In this document: positions 23,533 through 30,718 of the stretch, one piece after another | Numbering within the stretch: position 1 is the stretch's first letter | Layout: every line of letters begins with the position of its first letter | Notes under the pieces: model-generated | Database searches by the model: none | Told to the model about the DNA's origin: nothing | What the model saw: only the letters and a program-made list of their open reading frames with translations | Made by a program: the position numbers and the translations under genes | DNA from: Phycisphaerae bacterium | GTDB lineage: Bacteria; Planctomycetota; Phycisphaerae; Phycisphaerales; SM1A02 | NCBI GenBank assembly: GCA_018701395.1 | Contig: JABIWU010000040.1 | Coordinates: 1 to 49,492, forward strand | Direction of reading: 5' to 3' | DNA: 49,492 nucleotides

Positions 23533-24416
23533 GCAACGGCTTTGACCACCTTAAACTTTGTAAGCCAGATGCAGAAATGCTCGATCGTCTTGTTGATGTT
23601 GGTTTTGAACTTGACCAACTGGAATATCTAACTCCTGAAGATGAGCAACGAGCAGCGAGCATTTTAAAAATGCTCGGTTTCCTCGATGCTTATCCAGTCG
23701 AAGATGCATCCGATTCACTCATTGATGCAACGCTCGTACGCATAGATCAATATGAATCGCAACGGACTGCTCGAATGCAAATTCACACCCCAGAACTAGA
23801 AACTACAAAACGTGGTTTCCGAATTCGAATGCCAGACCTTATTAGTGTTGCGGCAATGATTCTTGTTACTGTTTCGGTTTTTACAATGATAAGCAACAGC
23901 ACTCGAAATCAATCTTTAACAAATCAGTGCGCAAGCAATATGGCAATGGTGGGAAGAGGTCTTGTGACTTATGCACTTGACCATAACGGGCAAACTCCTA
24001 CAGAAACTGCTCCTGCAATTGCATCACTTTTTGGTGGTCTTGCACCCGAGCGCACGGACGCTCAACTTCTTGCTTCCGAAGGATATTGCGACCATAATCA
24101 TCTCAATTGTCCAGGTCATAGTGGTGAAAGTAGTGGATTTAGTTATCAAACACAACCTGCTGCAATGTGGGATGCAATTCGAAATCAAGGCAAATTGTTC
24201 ATTGTTATGAGTGACCAGAATCCAATTTTGAAACAACTTCTCGCTAATCAAAAATATGACCAACTCACCCCCTCACCAGCGCATGGTTCGCTTGGACAGA
24301 ATCATCTTCGAGATGATGGATCAATTAATTCAGTCGCAGCGCCAATCTTTAAAGGCGACTTGATTTGGATATTAGATGCTCAAAACAAGGGCATTGATAT
24401 CTTTTTAACGCATTGA
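23529..24416 (+). CDS. Membrane protein with N-terminal cytoplasmic part and pseudopilin/H-X9-DG-like C-terminal part; candidate anti-sigma
   Basis: 295 aa, overlapping the ECF sigma gene by 4 bases (ATGA), the usual arrangement for an anti-sigma factor. Residues 1-95 are cytoplasmic and acidic. One transmembrane helix lies at about 100-120 (SVAAMILVTVSVFTMIS). Directly after it comes CASNMAMVGRGLVTYALDHNGQTP, which matches the CxSNLxQxGxALxxYxxDxxGxxP pattern of planctomycete/verrucomicrobial pseudopilin-like proteins. Near the C-terminus HGSLGQNHLRDDG resembles their H-X9-DG motif. The classical zinc anti-sigma motif is absent. Anti-sigma function is inferred from gene order. Confidence 0.8.
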   Translation: MSNGFDHLKLCKPDAEMLDRLVDVGFELDQLEYLTPEDEQRAASILKMLGFLDAYPVEDASDSLIDATLVRIDQYESQRTARMQIHTPELETTKRGFRIRMPDLISVAAMILVTVSVFTMISNSTRNQSLTNQCASNMAMVGRGLVTYALDHNGQTPTETAPAIASLFGGLAPERTDAQLLASEGYCDHNHLNCPGHSGESSGFSYQTQPAAMWDAIRNQGKLFIVMSDQNPILKQLLANQKYDQLTPSPAHGSLGQNHLRDDGSINSVAAPIFKGDLIWILDAQNKGIDIFLTH

Positions 24417-24441
24417 TGACAATTCCGGTGGATTGCATTTC

Positions 24442-24450
24442 TGCTATACT
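24442..24450 (+). promoter_or_regulatory. Extended -10 promoter for rpmI
   Basis: TGCTATACT (TG at 24442, TATACT 24445-24450) with no clear -35. Predicted start near 24457, giving a 5' leader of about 20 bases. A GGAG lies just before the rpmI ATG. Confidence 0.6.
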
Positions 24451-24476
24451 GTGTGGCTCGATTGGAGCAATTAGAA

Positions 24477-24689
24477 ATGCCAAAGTTAAAGTCACATAAA
24501 GCACTATTGAAACGCATACGTATCACAGCCAAAGGCAAGGTGAAAATTCGCCGTGCATTTGGAGGTCACTTACGTAGCCATAAATCTGGAAAGTTGATGC
24601 GTTCCTACAGTGCATCTAATTATGTTGGCAAGGCAGACATTAAGCGTATTTCAGCAATGTTAAAAATGCGCTTAAAGCCAAGTAAGTAA
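24477..24689 (+). CDS. rpmI: 50S ribosomal protein L35
   Basis: 70-aa basic protein MPKLKSHKALLKRIRITAKG... with the L35 pattern: KRRFKxT-like start, RAFGGHLRSHKSGK and a C-terminal KRMLK-like KMRLKPSK. ATG at 24477 is taken since GGAG lies upstream; an in-frame earlier TTG-type start would add eight residues unlike the family. Followed by rplT, the conserved pair. infC, the usual first gene, is not present upstream, so the unit begins here. Confidence 0.96.
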   Translation: MPKLKSHKALLKRIRITAKGKVKIRRAFGGHLRSHKSGKLMRSYSASNYVGKADIKRISAMLKMRLKPSK

Positions 24690-24713
24690 TAAAATTAATC
24701 GAGAAACGTAATC

Positions 24714-24761
24714 GTTTGGCGGGACGAAGTGTGTAGCACAAAGCGACACCTCCGACCAAAC
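24714..24761 (+). promoter_or_regulatory. Hairpin leader of rplT, possible L20 autoregulatory site
   Basis: GTTTGG-CGG (24714-24722) pairs with CCG-a-CCAAAC (24752-24761), with an inner GTGT/ACAC pair; the Shine-Dalgarno AAAGGAGG follows at 24768-24775. A stem-loop in this place, between rpmI and rplT, could mimic the 23S rRNA site of L20, as shown for L20 in other bacteria, though the known leaders sit elsewhere in the operon. Inference from position and fold. Confidence 0.4.
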
Positions 24762-24781
24762 AAAGACAAAGGAGGCAACAT

Positions 24782-25153
24782 ATGCCACGCGTACGAAAAG
24801 GTGCCGCTCGAAATAAGGCACGAAAAAAATTATTGAAAGCCGCTCGCGGTTACTGGGGAACAAAAAGCCGTCATAAACAACAAGCAAAAGTTGCGTTAAC
24901 ACGCGCAGGTCAATTTGCCTATCGCGATCGTCGCGCTCGTCGTCGTGACTTCCGCCGAATTTGGATCACTCGAATTACTGCAGCATGTCGTATGCGTGGT
25001 ACTCGGTATAGCCGGTTCATTAATGGTTTGTCAAATGCCGGCATTTTGCTTAACCGTAAAATGTTAAGTCAAATGGCAATCGAAGATCCCAAAGCTTTTG
25101 ATCAACTTGTAAAAATGGCTGAAGAACAGACCACGGCGCAAGCGAGCAAGTAA
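24782..25153 (+). CDS. rplT: 50S ribosomal protein L20
   Basis: 123-aa 23S rRNA-binding assembly protein: PRVRKGAARNKARKKLLKAARGYWG..., then RDRRARRRDFRRIWITRI and YSRFINGLSNAGILLNRKMLSQMA, all L20 hallmarks. Preceded by a strong AAAGGAGG. Its stop (TAA 25151-25153) overlaps the open frame of the methyltransferase gene that follows. Confidence 0.98.
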   Translation: MPRVRKGAARNKARKKLLKAARGYWGTKSRHKQQAKVALTRAGQFAYRDRRARRRDFRRIWITRITAACRMRGTRYSRFINGLSNAGILLNRKMLSQMAIEDPKAFDQLVKMAEEQTTAQASK

Positions 25154-25200
25154 TCCACTTTCTCATTCAGGCAATTAAACACCGCCGTTCCACGGGTGCG

Positions 25201-25767
25201 GTGGTTCCGTCGTCGCGATTTCTCGCGAGGGCAATTGTGCAATCAATTCCATACTGTGCAAATAAGCGCATCTTGGAAGTTGGGTGTGGAACGGGCGCGT
25301 TTACAAAAGAGATTTTGAAAAAGTTACAAGACGGAGACGAGTTTCACATCGTCGAGCTATCCTCTGATTTTTGCGTAAAGGTAGAAAAGTCACTACTGCA
25401 ACAATTTCGCAAAGACAATCCAGATATTAAAGTGGAAGTGCACAACGCACTAATTGAGGAGGCAAACCTTGAAGGCGAATTCGACGCAATTATTTGCGGG
25501 TTACCTTTTAATAATTTTCCACTTCAAGTTGTTGAACATGTATTTGAAGTGATGCTTGGATTTCTTCGTTCTGGGCGTGAACTCGCTTACTTTGAATATC
25601 TAGGAATGCGGAAGTTAAAGTGTGTGTTTGGTTTACCTACAATTCGTCGTGAAACAAAGCAACGAACAAAAAACATCGATGCTCGCTTCGAAAAACAATC
25701 TGGCTCTCAAGAGATGGTTTGGCGAAACATCCCCTCGTGTAGAGTTGTGCGCCTAACGAAATGTTGA
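25201..25767 (+). CDS. SAM-dependent methyltransferase, phospholipid N-methyltransferase-like
   Basis: 188 aa from GTG 25201. It shows VPSSRFLARAIVQSI and motif I ILEVGCGTGAFTKEIL, matching the PmtA-type phosphatidylethanolamine N-methyltransferase group, plus ICGLPFNNFP. The family pattern clearly continues upstream in frame (LIQAIKHRRSTGAV before VPSSR), yet no ATG, GTG or TTG exists between the previous stop (25120) and 25201. Translation may therefore begin at a non-standard codon (ATT at 25165 or ATC at 25153), or the GTG start yields a slightly short protein. The GTG lies in a hairpin (CACCGC/GCGGTG 25180-25203). The next gene overlaps its stop by 7 bases. Substrate inferred from family. 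Confidence 0.72.
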   Translation: MVPSSRFLARAIVQSIPYCANKRILEVGCGTGAFTKEILKKLQDGDEFHIVELSSDFCVKVEKSLLQQFRKDNPDIKVEVHNALIEEANLEGEFDAIICGLPFNNFPLQVVEHVFEVMLGFLRSGRELAYFEYLGMRKLKCVFGLPTIRRETKQRTKNIDARFEKQSGSQEMVWRNIPSCRVVRLTKC

Positions 25768-26171
25768 TTGACCAAGTTAGCGCTGAAGATTGTTACGTTT
25801 TACGTGAATCAATTTTACGCCCAGGTCAACCAATAGAAAACTGGACATTTGAATTGGACGATGATCCTCGAACTATTCATTTAGCGATGAAAGACGGCGA
25901 AGCTATTGTTGCAATTGTTTCATTGTTGCCAGAAGTAAAAGAAGGATGCCCATGGCGTTTGCGGGGTATGGCAGTCAAAAAGCAATTACAAGGGCAGGGG
26001 GCCGGACAACAATTACTTGTTGCGTTACTTGCCATGGTTAAAGAAGGCGTATGGTGTACTGCGCGCAAAGAAGTCCAAGATTTTTATCTCAATAACGGTT
26101 TTGAAATTTTCGGTGACGAATTTGTGATGAACAACATGCCACATGTGTTTATGCGGAATTATTACCAGTAA
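25761..26171 (+). CDS. GNAT-family N-acetyltransferase
   Basis: 136-aa acetyl-CoA-dependent transferase. Motif A RGMAVKKQLQGQGAGQQLL (about 72-90) contains the Q/RxxGxG/A pyrophosphate-binding loop; the C-terminal part (FYLNNGFEIFGDEFVM...) is the typical end of GNAT. ATG at 25761 overlaps the methyltransferase stop by 7 bases, so they are co-translated. Resembles the 'ElaA-like/PA-X' general GNAT group; substrate unknown. Confidence 0.88.
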   Translation: MLIDQVSAEDCYVLRESILRPGQPIENWTFELDDDPRTIHLAMKDGEAIVAIVSLLPEVKEGCPWRLRGMAVKKQLQGQGAGQQLLVALLAMVKEGVWCTARKEVQDFYLNNGFEIFGDEFVMNNMPHVFMRNYYQ

Positions 26172-26188
26172 AAGAAATTTTGTATTGT

Positions 26189-27296
26189 TTACCCCTTCGC
26201 TGATCGACGCCGTTTCAATTCAGCGTCCACAAAATCTTCGAGTGCACCATCAAGCACAGTTTGCGGGTTTCCAACTTCGTGATTTGTGCGATGATCTTTA
26301 ACACGGTTGTCATAAATCACGTAACTGCGAATTTGTGTTCCCCATCCTTGATCAACTTTACCACCAGTTGCCTTGTCAAGTTCGGCTTGCCTTCGTTCTT
26401 CTTCAAGTTGTTCTAACTTCGCCTGCAAAATACGCAACGCTTGTTTTCGATTCTGCAATGCGGCTTTGTGCGTCGAACTAACAACCATAATTCCAGTTGG
26501 CTTATGCACAATTCGCACTGCAGACGCCACCTTGTTCACGTTTTGACCACCCGGGCCAGATGATCTCGCAAAGAAAGTGAAGTCCACTTCTTTTTCATCA
26601 ATTTCAACATCGTTTTCGTCAAACTCTGGAATGACATCTACCGTTGCGAAACTAGTTTGCCGTTTGCCTTGCGCGTTGAATGGGCTCACTCTCGCCAATC
26701 GGTGCGTTCCTCGTTCACAACTCATGTAGCCATACGCCATCGGCCCTTTAATGAGATACGTAACTTCGCTGATCCCAACTTCCGTACCATGTGTCGTACT
26801 GACTTCTTCCACTTTGAAGTGCATGTTTTCCCAATAACTTTTATACATGCGATCGAGCATAGAAGCCCAATCATCGGCTTCGGTTCCACCATCACGGCTT
26901 TGAATTGAAACAAAGCAATTTCGATAATCGTGCTTTCCATTCAGTAATGATTGTGTTTCCACTTTGTTCATGCGCTTTTGCATTTTGAAAAGTTGTTCAT
27001 CAACTTCGGCTAGTAAGTCAGCGTCATTCGCTTCCTTTGCAAGTTCATACCCCACAAGCGAATCTTCAAAGTCAGCAATAACCTCTTCCAAATCAGCTGT
27101 TTGTGCCTTGAGCACTTTGTACTGATCGATGACTTTTTGGGCGGCGCTCTGAATGTCCCAGAATCCCGCCGCGTTCATATCTTCTTGTAATTGCTCTCGT
27201 TTTGTTACTTTGTTGTCGTAGTCAAAGAGAGTCACGGATCGTTAAAATCCGCGCCTCGAGGCCGTCAATAATTGGTTGATGTGCTTCAAAATGCAT
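26189..27296 (-). CDS. prfB: Peptide chain release factor 2, with programmed +1 frameshift
   Basis: RF2 releases peptides at UAA and UGA. The main frame (27223-26189) shows SPF (RVSPFNAQG), the tripeptide that reads stop codons, and GGQ in SGPGGQNVNKVASAVR. Upstream a short zero frame starts at ATG 27296 (or 27305) and encodes 24 codons ending ILTIRDSL before CTT TGA C (27227-27221), the classical RF2 slip site. Reading past by +1 (skipping T27224) joins DSL to DYDNK, exactly as in E. coli RGYL-DYDAK. Total 368 aa, the normal RF2 length. So the gene is autoregulated by RF2 level. Unlike E. coli no strong Shine-Dalgarno-like run lies just upstream of the slip site. A GTG at 27235 in the shifted frame is therefore not the start. 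Confidence 0.95.
27218..27230 (-). promoter_or_regulatory. prfB programmed frameshift site
   Basis: On the minus strand TCT CTT TGA C: zero-frame Leu codon followed by UGA and C, the poor-context stop that RF2 itself reads. Low RF2 allows slippage from CUU to UUU-GAC and continuation. The site is identical to the conserved RF2 core CUU UGA C. Confidence 0.9.
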
Positions 27297-27367
27297 GGGT
27301 GGCATGGTATCAGAAGGGAGTTGGTTGTACCCTACCAACTATGCAAACATCGACTATCCTTCCCACT

Positions 27368-28573
27368 ATGGAACTATCAGATAGAGCACTTTCAATTCCA
27401 CCATCTATTACTCTGGCAATCAGCGCGAAGGTAAAAGAAATGAAAGCCGCCGGTAAAGAAATCATCGCTTTTGGTGCTGGTGAACCCGACTTCGATACCC
27501 CTGGGGAAATTTCGCAAGCAGCGATTGATTCTCTTCTTTCTGGAGATACACACTACATGCCATCTTCGGGAACACCCGAGGCACGTGAAGCCATTGCTAA
27601 TAAACTTCGTACTGAAAACAACATCGATTGTACCCAAGCGAACATATCAATTAACGCTGGAGCAAAAATGTCAATCAATTTGGCGCTCATGTCCATCCTT
27701 GATGCGGGAAAAAATCAAGAGGTTGTTGTGCCAACACCGGCGTGGGTGAGTTACAAGCCCATGATTGAGCTAGCAGGTGGAACAATGATAGAAGTTCCAA
27801 CGTCTGTTGATTCTAGTTTTAAGTGTACACCTGAAGAAATTGAAGCAGCGATTACACCAAACACAAAAGCAATTTTGCTCAACACGCCGAGTAACCCTTG
27901 TGGCACGATGTATTCGCCAGACGAGTTACGTGCAATTGCAACATTGCTTGAGCGGCACCCAGAAATTTACATAATCAGTGATGAAATATACGAACGATTG
28001 ATTTACAGCGATATAGAACACCTTTCGCTTGGTTCTATTCCAGAGATTGCACGCCAAGTGATTACGATTAACGGGTTATCAAAAGCATTTGCGATGACGG
28101 GTTGGCGAATTGGGTATGCTTGCGCTCCGGAAAACGTAGCAAAGGCCATGAATACTTTGCAAAGCCAGATTAATACTTCGATCACAAGTTTTTGTTACGC
28201 GTCAATTCCAGTTGCGCTGGGCATGAAAGAAGAAGTTGAAAAATTGCGACAGATTTTTGCAAAGCGAGCGTCACTTATGTTTGCTTTGATACAGAAGTGG
28301 CCAAACACCGAGTGTGCAGAACCAACCGGTGCATTTTATGCTTTCCCAAAAGTTTCATCTTACTTCAGCAAGACATCACCTGCGGGAACTGAAATTACAG
28401 ATGCAGTAAATTTCACCAAAGCATTGCTTGAAGAAACTGGCGTCGCAGTTGTTCCTGGCAACGACTTTGGTGGCTGTGGACCTGAACACATTCGTTTGTC
28501 ATTTGCTTGCAGTGAAGAACAAATTACCGAAGGCGTGAATAAAGTTGGTGCGTGGCTCGCAAAATTTGAGTGA
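27368..28573 (+). CDS. Class I/II aminotransferase (aspartate/aromatic type)
   Basis: 401-aa PLP enzyme. Recognised from LSDRALSIPPSITLAISAKVKEMKAAGK, FGAGEPDFDTPGEI, NTPSNPCGTMYS and the lysine motif NGLSKAFAMTGWRIGYA with the Schiff-base lysine. Likely transfers amino groups between aspartate (or aromatic amino acids) and 2-oxoglutarate. ATG at 27368 matches the family start; an in-frame ATG at 27341 is possible, but neither has a Shine-Dalgarno. Divergent from prfB with about 70 bases between; convergent with serA. Confidence 0.9.
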   Translation: MELSDRALSIPPSITLAISAKVKEMKAAGKEIIAFGAGEPDFDTPGEISQAAIDSLLSGDTHYMPSSGTPEAREAIANKLRTENNIDCTQANISINAGAKMSINLALMSILDAGKNQEVVVPTPAWVSYKPMIELAGGTMIEVPTSVDSSFKCTPEEIEAAITPNTKAILLNTPSNPCGTMYSPDELRAIATLLERHPEIYIISDEIYERLIYSDIEHLSLGSIPEIARQVITINGLSKAFAMTGWRIGYACAPENVAKAMNTLQSQINTSITSFCYASIPVALGMKEEVEKLRQIFAKRASLMFALIQKWPNTECAEPTGAFYAFPKVSSYFSKTSPAGTEITDAVNFTKALLEETGVAVVPGNDFGGCGPEHIRLSFACSEEQITEGVNKVGAWLAKFE

Positions 28574-28611
28574 TGGTCACATTATTGCAGTTGCAAGAAT
28601 CAAACTCGTCA

Positions 28612-30216
28612 TTAATCAATCTCAGCGGCAGCGACTTTGCTAACACCATCAACGTTTGAAAGATTTTTCAACAGCTCTGGAGTTACAGCAGCGTTCGTTT
28701 TAATAATCATCATCGCCATGCCTTCATCATCACCGTGACCGATGACCATTTCGTCGATATTTACTTTGGCGCTGCCAAACACTTCGCCAACTTTGCCCAC
28801 CATGCCCGGTGTGTCATCATTGAAGAGGGCAACCATGTGACCAGTTGGAACCATGTCAAATTGTCGACCTTCGATGTTTGTGACTCGTGGTAAACCATCA
28901 GCGTGCACTGTGCCTTCGATCGTGTGTTCATGTTCGCCAATTGTTTTAATAATTAACGAATCGACTGCGTCAATTGCGCCGACAATAGTAGATGCAGTTA
29001 CGCCAAGTTCTCGTGCCATCGCTGTAACATTGATTATTGAAACGGGCTCGTCTGTACAATGTTGTAAAAGTGCAACAAGTGCGTATCTTGCAATGGTGTC
29101 GGCTTTACCATTTGTTGCGTTGCCACGAAGTTCTACGGTAACTTCTTTTGTATTGGAAATTGTTGCAACAGTTCCAAGTAACGTAATCATTCGTTGCGCA
29201 AGTTCTACAAACGTTCGTTGCCTATTGTTTAGTTCAAGATCTAACCCACCTGCGTTTACAGCACTGTCTAATCCTTCGCCTTTTAAGTAACGAAGAAGTG
29301 AAGCGCATGCATTAACGGCGACTGCTTCTTGCGCCTCAACGGTGGAAGCACCAAGGTGTGGAGTGCATAATATTTTTGGGTGAGATCTGAATGGATGATC
29401 TTCAGCGGGGGGCTCAGTCATATAAACGTCAATCGCCGCGCCACCACATTTGCCGGCGTCAAGCGCATCAATTAAATCTTTTTCATCAACGATTCCGCCG
29501 CGTGCAGCATTCACAATAAGTAAACCATCTTTACAAATCGCAAATTGTTCCTCGCCTAGCATGCCAGTAGTTTCTTCGGTACGAGGAACATGGAATGTGA
29601 CAATGTCGACTTGTTTAATAAGGTCGTTGAACGATTGCATCATTTGAACATTACCGTCGAGCGCAGTCGCTTCTTTCATGAATGGGTCAAAGCCGAGGAC
29701 CTCCATGCCAAAAGCAAGTGCCCTGCGAGCAATCGCTTGCCCAATACGCCCCATTCCTACGATCCCAAGTGTTCGACCCGCAAGTTGCACACCGACAAAA
29801 TTAGCCCTGTCCCACCCACCATTTCTAAAAACAGCGTTGGAATTGGAAATATTCCTTGCAAGTGAGATAAGTAGAGCAAACGCATGTTCGGCAGTCGTAA
29901 TCGTGCTCGCCGAGGCAGAGTTCATTACAGCAATGCCATATTTTGTCGCTGTGGGCAAATCGATGTTATCGACTCCAACGCCGGCTCTGGCAATGCCGCG
30001 AAGTTTGCAATCATTGTTTTTGAATGCTTTATCGAGGATTTGTTCAGGTAATTTGACTTCTGAGCGCACAATAACGCCATCAGCGGCAGAAATTGCCTCT
30101 ACGAGCCCGTCGCCCGTAAGTCCTGTGTTTTCAATCACTTCCACGTTTGGTTGTGCTTTTAGGAATGTTGCGCCTTCTGGAGCAAGTTTATCTGCAATAA
30201 GTATGGTAATGGGCAT
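28612..30216 (-). CDS. serA: D-3-phosphoglycerate dehydrogenase
   Basis: 534-aa first enzyme of serine synthesis. Start at 30216 gives MPITILIADKLAPEGATFL. NAD-binding GIVGMGRIGQAIA (151-163), catalytic Arg239 (NAARGGIVDE), Glu near 268, and His287 (TPHLGAST). The C-terminal half has an intervening (ASB) domain and an ACT domain (about 455-534) for allosteric serine binding, so it is a long, type 1 enzyme. Divergent from rpsO; no operon partner. Confidence 0.96.
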   Translation of the reverse strand: MPITILIADKLAPEGATFLKAQPNVEVIENTGLTGDGLVEAISAADGVIVRSEVKLPEQILDKAFKNNDCKLRGIARAGVGVDNIDLPTATKYGIAVMNSASASTITTAEHAFALLISLARNISNSNAVFRNGGWDRANFVGVQLAGRTLGIVGMGRIGQAIARRALAFGMEVLGFDPFMKEATALDGNVQMMQSFNDLIKQVDIVTFHVPRTEETTGMLGEEQFAICKDGLLIVNAARGGIVDEKDLIDALDAGKCGGAAIDVYMTEPPAEDHPFRSHPKILCTPHLGASTVEAQEAVAVNACASLLRYLKGEGLDSAVNAGGLDLELNNRQRTFVELAQRMITLLGTVATISNTKEVTVELRGNATNGKADTIARYALVALLQHCTDEPVSIINVTAMARELGVTASTIVGAIDAVDSLIIKTIGEHEHTIEGTVHADGLPRVTNIEGRQFDMVPTGHMVALFNDDTPGMVGKVGEVFGSAKVNIDEMVIGHGDDEGMAMMIIKTNAAVTPELLKNLSNVDGVSKVAAAEID

Positions 30217-30256
30217 CTGTAATGGACCTGGTGAGGTAGAAAAAGGGTTCAAATTC

Positions 30257-30265
30257 TGGTAGACT
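30257..30265 (+). promoter_or_regulatory. Extended -10 promoter for rpsO
   Basis: TGGTAGACT with TAGACT at 30260-30265 and TG two bases ahead. No -35. Transcription would start near 30272, about 22 bases before the rpsO ATG. Confidence 0.5.
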
Positions 30266-30293
30266 AGCCGATTCAAATAAGTTGAGGAAAAAA

Positions 30294-30551
30294 ATGACAA
30301 CAATGAAGATTGATACGAATGATTTTAAACGACATGATAGTGATTGTGGCTCACCCGAGGTACAAATTTCTGCATTGACTGTTCGGATTGCTGAATTAAA
30401 CGAACATCTAAAAGAACATAAGCATGATAGGCACTCACGAAGAGGTCTTATCATGATGGTTGGTAAACGTAACCGATTGCTTAAATATATTTCACGAACA
30501 AATCATGAATCATATTTGGCAACAATTGAGAAATTAGGCCTTCGTAAATAG
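30294..30551 (+). CDS. rpsO: 30S ribosomal protein S15
   Basis: 85-aa protein. Start ATG 30294 with GAGG six bases ahead; an earlier TTG at 30282 is less likely. Recognised by [50 protein letters not shown], and a C-terminal [12 protein letters not shown]. Followed by pnp, the classical rpsO-pnp order. Confidence 0.97.
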   Translation: MTTMKIDTNDFKRHDSDCGSPEVQISALTVRIAELNEHLKEHKHDRHSRRGLIMMVGKRNRLLKYISRTNHESYLATIEKLGLRK

Positions 30552-30718
30552 ACGGCCGCATTAACGACCCGCAGTTTCTACTTACTGGCTTGCATCCAAG
30601 AGTGGCAGTGGACAAGCGGCAGCCCTACCAAATAATTGGTCTGTCTTTTGTCTTCTGCCTCTTGAATTGCAGAACCCAGTATTCGCAAGGAAATTGCCAA
30701 ACAAGAGGAGTACTTAAA

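Noticed and set aside
27233-27235. GTG at 27235 as the prfB start
   Set aside because: Upstream coding continues in the zero frame to the CTT TGA C slip site, giving an RF2-like N-terminus.
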